Translations under genes and position numbers: made by a program
Part shown: positions 1-9,800 of the stretch, in pieces
Position numbering within the stretch: position 1 is the stretch's first letter
Layout: each line of letters begins with the position of its first letter
Origin: Molossus alvarezi
Taxonomy: Eukaryota; Chordata; Mammalia; Chiroptera; Molossidae
Reading direction: 5' to 3'
Assembly: GCA_037176705.1 (NCBI GenBank)
Contig: JBAWUJ010000105.1
Location: 152,964-216,963, forward strand
DNA length: 64,000 nucleotides
The notes under the pieces: generated by a model
Told to the model about the DNA's origin: nothing
Databases searched by the model: none
Seen by the model: the letters and a program-made list of their open reading frames with translations, nothing else

Positions 1-42
1 ATGGACATTTCTTAAACACTTAACCAAAACAACATATGCTTT

Positions 43-52
43 GAGGATCCTC
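43..52. other. Perfect 10-bp palindrome containing BamHI site, once per unit
   Basis: GAGGATCCTC is its own reverse complement and sits at offset 43-52 of every unit, with GGATCC at offset 45-50. BamHI digestion should therefore release a band of about 1.96 kb. Unit 6 has an additional GGATCC at 10,635-10,640, so it alone would be cut twice. No function is implied beyond a convenient diagnostic site. Confidence 0.9.
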
Positions 53-282
53 ACGCTCTAGGCTTCATGGAAGTGACTTTGGTGCCACTGAAGTGAAGAG
101 TTCTAACACAGTTCATTTGGAATATGTTTGCTTTGTATACACTCTCCTACAATCAAACTAGAGTGAAAAGTATATCTAAGGACCTATCCAGAGTCAGGTT
201 GCCACATTTCCTTAAATCAATACTTTCCACAACTGTACTAAGAACACGTAATCTGAAAAACAGTACAACAGTGGTGGTTCCA

Positions 283-299
283 TTTCGTGTGAAGCGGGT
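283..299 (+). promoter_or_regulatory. CENP-B box match (first of 33 identical copies)
   Basis: The 17 bases TTTCGTGTGAAGCGGGT fit the CENP-B box core NTTCGNNNNANNCGGGN at all nine fixed positions. They match 14 of 17 positions of the human form YTTCGTTGGAARCGGGA, differing at positions 7, 8 and 17. CENP-B is the mammalian centromere protein that binds this box and dimerises. The identical 17 bases start at 283, 2243, 4203, 6163, 8123, 10083, 12043, 14005, 15967, 17929, 19891, 21853, 23815, 25777, 27739, 29701, 31663, 33625, 35587, 37549, 39511, 41473, 43435, 45397, 47359, 49321, 51283, 53244, 55206, 57167, 59130, 61092 and 63054. The match is read directly from sequence; binding is inferred. 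A chance hit to nine fixed bases is expected in roughly one or two percent of 2-kb units on two strands. Confidence 0.8.
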
Positions 300-1140
300 A
301 TAGCCCTAGAATCTTTTTCTCAATATTTGGATAGTATTTGAAGAAGGTTGTCTATTGGAACACATTTCTTTGAACAGGGACCCACTGAACAGTCCATTGG
401 ACACTGCAACCGTATTAAGGTTTCCATTCTGCTCTTGAACTGAATGTTATTCTATTATTCTGCACAGAAAGAACACCAGTCATGAACACTTTTGACTATG
501 CCTGTGTATTCCCAGGTTCTTAGGGGAAATAGTCCTGAAACAAGTGAATCCATGACCATTGTTCAAAGACTGACACTCCCTCTTTTAAATTGATCCCTTT
601 TTTGTTCTAATGGCTGGAATAAGGGGATTGAGTACTTGTCAGTTATCAAGAAATAGGCTGAATTTGTCACAGGGAATTAGAAAGATAGGTTCGGGAGATT
701 CCAGTCATGAACAATGTACAATTCCAGCACTTCACAATGATGGAATGCGTTTACTTTGAATTCTCAGGAGAAAACAGGTATCTACTCCTTATGTTTTTTG
801 AGGAAATCGGTACAAACAGTGAAATGTATGATGGTTCCTAGAATGACACTGATTCATTCGGTCACAACTTTAAAGAATGTGTGTAGAACTGAATAGGGTA
901 TAGATTTCCATGACCTGAACATTGCCCTAACCAATGTGTTTGATTTCTGCAACCTAGCCTTTGTTGGATATCAAGATGACTCATAGACACTTCCAGGCAA
1001 ACAACACGTATGCAGGGCTAAAAGGTAGTATGTGGAAAGGCTGCCTCATCAACTAGTACAGGTTGACTTTCCTGGTCACATAGGAAAGAAGGTAGACACC
1101 TGCATTTACTTACAACACTGTTTGACACTCCAATGTAAAG

Positions 1141-1162
1141 TATGCCCTGCACACCGGGCATA
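1141..1162. other. Short perfect inverted repeat (7-bp arms, 8-nt loop), once per unit
   Basis: TATGCCC at 1,141-1,147 and GGGCATA at 1,156-1,162 are exact reverse complements separated by eight bases. The second copy is at 3,101-3,122, and the element is present at the equivalent place in every unit. It could form a small cruciform or RNA hairpin, but a stem this short is also plausible by chance. Confidence 0.55.
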
Positions 1163-1647
1163 GTTAGTGTGTAAGTAATTGAAATGGATACCCAGGTCCA
1201 CTGCACAAGTGCATTTTCTCTAGAACACTCTTCTTGTTCTCATTCACAGAGATGTTCAATGTGAAAAACCCTTGGTATTGTCAGTGTCTTCCAATTCATG
1301 GATTTACTCCTTGCATGGAGACAACCAATGTTTCAACTACATCACTTTAGATGTGTTCAGTTTCACTGCTTCAAGAATGCACATATGTGACACCAGTAGT
1401 TATCAATCTTTCCATTGATTCAGTCTTGGCCATACGCTGGTTCACTGTTCTGAGTAAGAATCATGTGAAACCAACTGCTTCAGCAGAAACCAAACTTTTT
1501 CCAAGTATCGCCTTCCAAAATGGGCTTTAAGACGATCCAATCTTTGAAACCATGAACAACACAGAACACAAAAAGGGGTAACTTTTGATGCTACACATAA
1601 GTGTGCTCTGTCCTAGTTGTTCTTTCCATGATATGACTGGATCTCCC

Positions 1648-1654
1648 TATAAAA
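1648..1654 (+). promoter_or_regulatory. TATAAAA TATA-box-like word, polymorphic between units
   Basis: TATAAAA lies at offset 1,648-1,654 of unit 1 and in most units. In units 17, 18, 21, 22, 23, 26, 28 and 32 it reads TATGAAA, and this change travels with GTTAAGG replacing GTTAAAG just downstream. The word alone does not establish a promoter. It is most useful as a haplotype marker. Confidence 0.25.
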
Positions 1655-1960
1655 CGAGGAGAATGTACGTTAAAGTGTTCATGTTCCTCAAGATCTGTGC
1701 ATTCACTTAACCCAAATGGAAATGTTCATTCATTCCAACAGTTGTTTGACTAGAACATGTTTGTTCACACTTTCCCTGCAAAGGTACTTAACTTCCCAGG
1801 GAAAAACATGCCACTGAGTGAATGTGGCCCCTGGCTCTCACAGAGTTTTGCCCATAGTTCAGTATATCCAAGACTGCACCAGCAAGTCTTGAGTCTCTTT
1901 GTCTGGAACAAGGGAAAGAAACTTACACTGCGAAGTTTCAGTGTGATTCCACCTTTACCA

Positions 1961-3920
1961 ATGGACATTTCTTAAACAATTAACCAAAACAACATATGCT
2001 TTGAGGATCCTCACGCTCTAGGCTTCATGGAAGTGACTTAGGTGCCACTGAAGTGAAGAGTTCTAACACAGTTCATTTGGAATAGGTTTGCTTTGTATAC
2101 ACTCTCCTACAATCAAACTAGAGTGAAAAGTATATCTAAGGACCTATCCAGAGTCAGGTTGCCACATTACCTTAAATCAATACTTTCCACAACTGTACTA
2201 AGAACACGTAATCTGAAAAACAGTACAACAGTGGTGGTTCCATTTCGTGTGAAGCGGGTATAGCCCTAGAATCTTTTTCTCAATATTTGGATATTATTTG
2301 AAGAAGGTTGTCTATTGGAACACAGTTCTTTGAACAGGGAGCCACTGAACAGTCCATTGGACACTGCAACCGTATTAAGGTTTCCATTCTGCTCTTGAAC
2401 TGAATGTTATTCTATTATTCTGCACAGAAAGAACACCAGTCATGAACACTTTTGACTATGCCTGTGTATTCCCAGGTTCTTAGGGGAAATAGTCCTGAAA
2501 CAAGTGAATCCATGACCATTGTTCAAAGACTGACACTCCCTCTTTTAAATTGATCCCTTTTTTGTTCTAATGGCTGGAATAAGGGGATTGAGTACTTGTC
2601 AGTTATCAAGAAATAGGCTGAATTTGTCACAGGGAATTAGAAAGATAGGTTCGGGAGATTCCAGTCATGAACAAGGTACAATTCCAGCCTTTCACAATGA
2701 TGGAATGCGTTTACTTTGAATTCTCAGGAGAAAACAGGTATCTACTCCTTATATTTTTTGAGGAAATCGGTACAAACAGTGAAATGTATGATGGTTCCTA
2801 GAATGACACTGATTCATTCGGTCACAACTTTAAAGAATGTGTGTAGAACTGAATAGGGTATAGATTTCCATGACCTGAACATTGCCCTAAACAATGTGTT
2901 TGATTTCTGCAGCCCAGCCTTTGTTGGATATCAAGGTGACTCATAGACACTTCCAGGCAAACAACACGTATGCAGGGCTAAAAGGTAGTATGTGGAAAGG
3001 CTGCCTCATCAACTAGTACAGGTTGACTTTCCTGGTCACATAGGAAAGAAGGTAGACACCTGCATTTACTTACAACACTGTTTGACACTCCAATGTAAAG
3101 TATGCCCTGCACACCGGGCATAGTTAGTGTGTAAGTAATTGAAATGGATACCCAGGTCCGCTGCACAAGTGCATTTTCTCTAGAACACTCCTCTTGTTCT
3201 CATTCACAGAGATGTTCAATGTGAAAAACCCTTGGTATTGTCAGTGTCTTCCAATTCATGGATTTACTCCTTGCATGGAGACAACCAATGTTTCAACTAC
3301 ATCACTTTAGATGTGTTCAGTTTCACTGCTTCAAGAATGCACATATGTGACACCAGTAGTTATCAATCTTTCCATTGATTCAGTCTTGGCCATACGTTTG
3401 TTCACTGTTCTGAGTAAGAATCATGTGAAACCAACTGCTACAGCAGAAACCAAACTTTTTCCAAGTATCGCCTTCAAAAATGGGCTTCAAGACGATCCAA
3501 TCTTTGAAACCATGAACAACACAGAACACAAAAAGGGATAACTTTTGATGCTACACATAAGTGTGCTCTGTCCTAGTTGTTCTTTCCATGATATGACTGG
3601 ATCTCCCTATAAAACGAGGAGAATGTACGTTAAAGTGTTCATGTTCCTCAAGATCTGTGCATTCACTTAACCCAAATGCAAATATTCATTCATTCCAAAA
3701 GTTGTTTGACTAGAACATGTTTGTTCACACTTTCCCTGCAAAGGTACTTAACTTCCCAGGGAAAAACATGCCACTGAGTGAATGTGGCCCCTGGCTCTCA
3801 CAGAGTTTTGCCCATAGTTCAGTATATCCAAGACTGCACTAGCAAGTCTTGAGTCTCTTTGTCTGGAACAAGGGAAAGAAACTTACACTGCGAAGTTTCA
3901 GTGTGATTCCACCTTTACAA
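1961..3920. repeat. Satellite unit 2, subtype B, 1,960 bp
   Basis: B-type at all alternating sites. CATACGTTTG near 3,392 (TTG where most units have TGG) is shared with unit 4 only. A private G occurs at 2,936. The octamer word is at 3,676. CENP-B box 2,243-2,259. Confidence 0.97.
3676..3683 (+). promoter_or_regulatory. Octamer word ATGCAAAT, units 2-6 only
   Basis: ATGCAAAT, the canonical POU-family octamer, occurs at 3,676-3,683, 5,636-5,643, 7,596-7,603, 9,556-9,563 and 11,517-11,524. In unit 1 and in all units from 7 onward the same place reads ATGGAAAT. The sequence match is certain; any binding is speculative. It is a clean diagnostic base for the left-hand repeat family. Confidence 0.3.
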
Positions 3921-5880
3921 ATGGACATTTCTTAAACACTTAACCAAAACAACATATGCTTTGAGGATCCTCACGCTCTAGGCTTCATGGAAGTGACTTT
4001 GGTGCCACTGAAGTGAAGAGTTCTAACACAGTTCATTTGGAATATGTTTGCTTTGTATACACTCTCCTACAATCAAACTAGAGTGAAAAGTATATCTAAG
4101 GACCTATCCAGAGTCAGGTTGCCACATTTCCTTAAATCAATACTTTCCACAACTGTACTAAGAACACGTAATCTGAAAAACAGTACAACAGTGGTGGTTC
4201 CATTTCGTGTGAAGCGGGTATAGCCCTAGAATCTTTTTCTCAATATTTGGATAGTATTTGAAGAAGGTTGTCTATTGGAACACATTTCTTTGAACAGGGA
4301 CCCACTGAACAGTCCATTGGACACTGCAACCGTATTAAGGTTTCCATTCTGCTCTTGAACTGAATGTTATTCTATTATTCTGCACAGAAAGAACACCAGT
4401 CATGAACACTTTTGACTATGCCTGTGTATTCCCAGGTTCTTAGGGGAAATAGTCCTGAAACAAGTGAATCCATGACCATTGTTCAAAGACTGACACTCCC
4501 TCTTTTAAATTGATCCCTTTTTTGTTCTAATGGCTGGAATAAGGGGATTGAGTACTTGTCAGTTATCAAGAAATAGGCTGAATTTGTCACAGGGAATTAG
4601 AAAGATAGGTTCGGGAGATTCCAGTCATGAACAATGTACAATTCCAGCCCTTCACAATGATGGAATGCGTTTACTTTGAATTCTCAGGAGAAAACAGGTA
4701 TCTACTCCTTATGTTTTTTGAGGAAATCGGTACAAACAGTGAAATGTATGATGGTTCCTAGAATGACACTGATTCATTCGGTCACAACTTTAAAGAATGT
4801 GTGTAGAACTGAATAGGGTATAGATTTCCATGACCTGAACATTGCCCTAACCAATGTGTTTGATTTCTGCAGCCCAGCCTTTGTTGGATATCAAGATGAC
4901 TCATAGACACTTCCAGGCAAACAACACGTATGCAGGGCTAAAAGGTAGTATGTGGAAAGGCTGCCTCATCAACTAGTACAGGTTGACTTTCCTGGTCACA
5001 TAGGAAAGAAGGTAGACACCTGCATTTACTTACAACACTGTTTGACACTCCAATGTAAAGTATGCCCTGCACACCGGGCATAGTTAGTGTGTAAGTAATT
5101 GAAATGGATACCCAGGTCCGCTGCACAAGTGCATTTTCTCTAGAACACTCCTCTTGTTCTCATTCACAGAGATGTTCAATGTGAAAAACCCTTGGTATTG
5201 TCAGTGTCTTCCAATTCATGGATTTACTCCTTGCATGGAGACAACCAATGTTTCAACTACATCACTTTAGATGTGTTCAGTTTCACTGCTTCAAGAATGC
5301 ACATATGTGACACCAGTAGTTATCAATCTTTCCATTGATTCAATCTTGGCCATACGTTGGTTCACTGTTCTGAGTAAGAATCATGTGAAACCAACTGCTA
5401 CAGCAGAAACCAAACTTTTTCCAAGTATCGCCTTCAAAAATGGGCTTCAAGACGATCCAATCTTTGAAACCATGAACAACACAGAACACAAAAAGGGATA
5501 ACTTTTGATGCTACACATAAGTGTGCTCTGTCCTAGTTGTTCTTTCCATGATATGACTGGATCTCCCTATAAAACGAGGAGAATGTACGTTAAAGTGTTC
5601 ATGTTCCTCAAGATCTGTGCATTCACTTAACCCAAATGCAAATATTCATTCATTCCAAAAGTTGTTTGACTAGAACATGTTTGTTCACACTTTCCCTGCA
5701 AAGGTACTTAACTTCCCAGGGAAAAACATGCCACTGAGTGAATGTGGCCCCTGGGTCTCACAGAGTTTTGCCCATAGTTCAGTATATCCAAGACTGCACT
5801 AGCAAGTCTTGAGTCTCTTTGTCTGGAACAAGGGAAAGAAACTTACACTGCGAAGTTTCAGTGTGATTCCACCTTTACAA
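3921..5880. repeat. Satellite unit 3, subtype A, 1,960 bp
   Basis: A-type throughout and close to the left part of unit 1 and to unit 5. Private bases include A at 5,343 and G at 5,755. CENP-B box 4,203-4,219; octamer word at 5,636. Confidence 0.97.
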
Positions 5881-7840
5881 ATGGACATTTCTTAAACACT
5901 TAACCAAAACAACATATGCTTTGAGGATCCTCACGCTCTAGGCTTCATGGAAGTGACTTAGGTGCCACTGAAGTGAGGAGTTCTAACACAGTTCATTTGG
6001 AATAGGTTTGCTTTGTATACACTCTCCTACAATCAAACTAGAGTGAAAAGTATATCTAAGGACCTATCCAGAGTCAGGTTGCCACATTACCTTAAATCAA
6101 TACTTTCCACAACTGTACTAAGAACACGTAATCTGAAAAACAGTACAACAGTGGTGGTTCCATTTCGTGTGAAGCGGGTATAGCCCTAGAATCTTTTTCT
6201 CAATATTTGGATATTATTTGAAGAAGGTTGTCTATTGGAACACAGTTCTTTGAACAGGGAGCCACTGAACAGTCCATTGGACACTGCAACCGTATTAAGG
6301 TTTCCATTCTGCTCTTGAACTGAATGTTATTCTATTATTCTGCACAGAAAGAACACCAGTCATGAACACTTTTGACTATGCCTGTGTATTCCCAGGTTCT
6401 TAGGGGAAATAGTCCTGAAACAAGTGAATCCATGACCATTGTTCAAAGACTGACACTCCCTCTTTTAAATTGATCCCTTTTTTGTTCTAATGGCTGGAAT
6501 AAGGGGATTGAGTACTTGTCAGTTATCAAGAAATAGGCTGAATTTGTCACAGGGAATTAGAAAGATAGGTTCGGGAGATTCCAGTCATGAACAAGGTACA
6601 ATTCCAGCCTTTCACAATGATGGAATGCGTTTACTTTGAATTCTCAGGAGAAAACAGGTATCTACTCCTTATATTTTTTGAGGAAATCGGTACAAACAGT
6701 GAAATGTATGATGGTTCCTAGAATGACACTGATTCATTCGGTCACAACTTTAAAGAATGTGTGTAGAACTGAATAGGGTATAGATTTCCATGACCTGAAC
6801 ATTGCCCTAAACAATGTGTTTGATTTCTGCAGCCCAGCCTTTGTTGGATATCAAGATGACTCATAGACACTTCCAGGCAAACAACACGTATGCAGGGCTA
6901 AAAGGTAGTATGTGGAAAGGCTGCCTCATCAACTAGTACAGGTTGACTTTCCTGGTCACATAGGAAAGAAGGTAGACACCTGCATTTACTTACAACACTG
7001 TTTGACACTCCAATGTAAAGTATGCCCTGCACACCGGGCATAGTTAGTGTGTAAGTAATTGAAATGGATACCCAGGTCCGCTGCACAAGTGCATTTTCTC
7101 TAGAACACTCCTCTTGTTCTCATTCACAGAGATGTTCAATGTGAAAAACCCTTGGTATTGTCAGTGTCTTCCAATTCATGGATTTACTCCTTGCATGGAG
7201 ACAACCAATGTTTCAACTACATCACTTTAGATGTGTTCAGTTTCACTGCTTCAAGAATGCACATATGTGACACCAGTAGTTATCAATCTTTCCATTGATT
7301 CAGTCTTGGCCATACGTTTGTTCACTGTTCTGAGTAAGAATCATGTGAAACCAACTGCTACAGCAGAAACCAAACTTTTTCCAAGTATCGCCTTCAAAAA
7401 TGGGCTTCAAGACGATCCAATCTTTGAAACCATGAACAACACAGAACACAAAAAGGGATAACTTTTGATGCTACACATAAGTGTGCTCTGTCCTAGTTGT
7501 TCTTTCCATGATATGACTGGATCTCCCTATAAAACGAGGAGAATGTACGTTAAAGTGTTCATGTTCCTCAAGATCTGTGCATTCACTTAACCCAAATGCA
7601 AATATTCATTCATTCCAAAAGTTGTTTGACTAGAACATGTTTGTTCACACTTTCCCTGCAAAGGTACTTAACTTCCCAGGGAAAAACATGCCACTGAGTG
7701 AATGTGGCCCCTGGCTCTCACAGAGTTTTGCCCATAGTTCAGTATATCCAAGACTGCACTAGCAAGTCTTGAGTCTCTTTGTCTGGAACAAGGGAAAGAA
7801 ACTTACACTGCGAAGTTTCAGTGTGATTCCACCTTTACAA
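5881..7840. repeat. Satellite unit 4, subtype B, 1,960 bp
   Basis: Nearly the same as unit 2 at every B-type site, including the TTTG variant near 7,317. A private G lies at 5,977. CENP-B box 6,163-6,179; octamer word at 7,596. Confidence 0.97.
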
Positions 7841-9800
7841 ATGGACATTTCTTAAACACTTAACCAAAACAACATATGCTTTGAGGATCCTCACGCTCTA
7901 GGCTTCATGGAAGTGACTTTGGTGCCACTGAAGTGAAGAGTTCTAACACAGTTCATTTGGAGTAGGTTTGCTTTGTATACACTCTCCTACAATCAAACTA
8001 GAGTGAAAAGTATATCTAAGGACCTATCCAGAGTCAGGTTGCCACATTTCCTTAAATCAATACTTTCCACAACTGTACTAAGAACACGTAATCTGAAAAA
8101 CAGTACAACAGTGGTGGTTCCATTTCGTGTGAAGCGGGTATAGCCCTAGAATCTTTTTCTCAATATTTGGATAGTATTTGAAGAAGGTTGTCTATTGGAA
8201 CACATTTCTTTGAACAGGGACCCACTGAACAGTCCATTGGACACTGCAACCGTATTAAGGTTTCCATTCTGCTCTTGAACTGAATGTTATTCTATTATTC
8301 TGCACAGAAAGAACACCAGTCATGAACACTTTTGACTATGCCTGTGTATTCCCAGGTTCTTAGGGGAAATAGTCCTGAAACAAGTGAATCCATGACCATT
8401 GTTCAAAGACTGACACTCCCTCTTTTAAATTGATCCCTTTTTTGTTCTAATGGCTGGAATAAGGGGATTGAGTACTTGTCAGTTATCAAGAAATAGGCTG
8501 AATTTGTCACAGGGAATTAGAAAGATAGGTTCGGGAGATTCCAGTCATGAACAATGTACAATTCCAGCCCTTCACAATGATGGAATGCGTTTACTTTGAA
8601 TTCTCAGGAGAAAACAGGTATCTACTCCTTATGTTTTTTGAGGAAATCGGTACAAACAGTGAAATGTATGATGGTTCCTAGAATGACACTGATTCATTCG
8701 GTCACAACTTTAAAGAATGTGTGTAGAACTGAATAGGGTATAGATTTCCATGACCTGAACATTGCCCTAACCAATGTGTTTGATTTCTGCAGCCCAGCCT
8801 TTGTTGGATATCAAGATGACTCATAGACACTTCCAGGCAAACAACACGTATGCAGGGCTAAAAGGTAGTATGTGGAAAGGCTGCCTCATCAACTAGTACA
8901 GGTTGACTTTCCTGGTCACATAGGAAAGAAGGTAGACACCTGCATTTACTTACAACACTGTTTGACACTCCAATGTAAAGTATGCCCTGCACACCGGGCA
9001 TAGTTAGTGTGTAAGTAATTGAAATGGATACCCAGGTCCACTGCACAAGTGCATTTTCTCTAGAACACTCCTCTTGTTCTCATTCACAGAGATGTTCAAT
9101 GTGAAAAACCCTTGGTATTGTCAGTGTCTTCCAATTCATGGATTTACTCCTTGCATGGAGACAACCAATGTTTCAACTACATCACTTTAGATGTGTTCAG
9201 TTTCACTGCTTCAAGAATGCACATATGTGACACCAGTAGTTATCAATCTTTCCATTGATTCAGTCTTGGCCATACGCTGGTTCACTGTTCTGAGTAAGAA
9301 TCATGTGAAACCAACTGCTACAGCAGAAACCAAACTTTTTCCAAGTATCGCCTTCAAAAATGGGCTTCAAGACGATCCAATCTTTGAAACCATGAACAAC
9401 ACAGAACACAAAAAGGGATAACTTTTGATGCTACACATAAGTGTGCTCTGTCCTAGTTGTTCTTTCCATGATATGACTGGATCTCCCTATAAAACGAGGA
9501 GAATGTACGTTAAAGTGTTCATGTTACTCAAGATCTGTGCATTCACTTAACCCAAATGCAAATATTCATTCATTCCAACAGTTGTTTGACTAGAACATGT
9601 TTGTTCACACTTTCCCTGCAAAGGTACTTAACTTCCCAGGGAAAAACATGCCACTGAGTGAATGTGGCCCCTGGCTCTCACAGAGTTTTACCCATAGTTC
9701 AGTATATCCAAGACTGCACTAGCAAGTCTTGAGTCTCTTTGTCTGGAACAAGGGAAAGAAACTTACACTGCGAAGTTTCAGTGTGATTCCACCTTTACCA
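7841..9800. repeat. Satellite unit 5, subtype A, 1,960 bp
   Basis: A-type, with private bases G at 7,962, A at 9,526 and A at 9,690. It reads TAGG rather than the TATG of units 1 and 3 near 7,963, so it is a slightly modified A unit at the end of the dimeric block. CENP-B box 8,123-8,139; octamer word at 9,556. Confidence 0.97.

Larger units (their letters stand above)
1..1960. repeat. Satellite unit 1, subtype A, 1,960 bp
   Basis: Carries the A-type variants but has private changes mainly in its right half, including C to T at 1,528, A to C at 1,516, ATGGAAATG in place of the octamer word near 1,718, and CTCTTCTTG near 1,230. The change at 1,528 makes a TAA stop in the frame that is open for 76 codons in most other units, showing that this frame is not preserved. 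Confidence 0.97.
1..9800. repeat. Two-unit (3,920-bp) higher-order repeat, pattern A-B-A-B-A
   Basis: Units 1, 3 and 5 share one set of variants and units 2 and 4 another. At the same offsets A has TTTGGTG, CATTTCC, ATAGTATT, CACATTTC, GGGACCC, ACAATGT, TATGTTT and TAACCAA. B has TTAGGTG, CATTACC, ATATTATT, CACAGTTC, GGGAGCC, ACAAGGT, TATATTT and TAAACAA. The alternation holds across at least eight sites, which is the signature of a dimeric unit amplified as 3,920 bp. All five units lack a two-base insertion present from unit 7 on. Confidence 0.9.

Noticed and set aside
519..524. Telomere-like TTAGGG
   Set aside because: A single occurrence per unit in the left family only, not tandem, and changed to TTCGGG in the right family.
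688..704. Second CENP-B-like site beginning TTCGGGAGA
   Set aside because: Matches TTCG and the central A but lacks CGGG, so the core is not satisfied. The same applies to TTCGGGGAA in right-family units.
611..799. Possible RNA polymerase III promoter: TGGCTGGAAT resembling an A box, GGTTCGGGAG resembling a B box, then a run of six T
   Set aside because: The B-box candidate matches only GGTTCG of the consensus and lacks the following A and CC. Spacing of about 77 bp is long and no tRNA or SINE fold is apparent.
1018..1206. 62-codon minus-strand open frame present in every unit
   Set aside because: It survives because the units are nearly identical, not because of constraint. No signal, domain or homologue is recognised.
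1757..1975. Overlapping 72-codon plus-strand and 67-codon minus-strand open frames, repeated in most units
   Set aside because: Sense and antisense frames over the same bases, lost in units 2-6 by a stop or deletion. This is the pattern of chance open frames in a stop-poor stretch.
3311..3541. Recurring 76-codon open frame on the plus strand, one per unit
   Set aside because: Broken by a stop in unit 1 and fused to a longer frame in unit 6 by a one-base deletion. No domain, start context or codon preference is evident. Differences between units are simply the array's variants.
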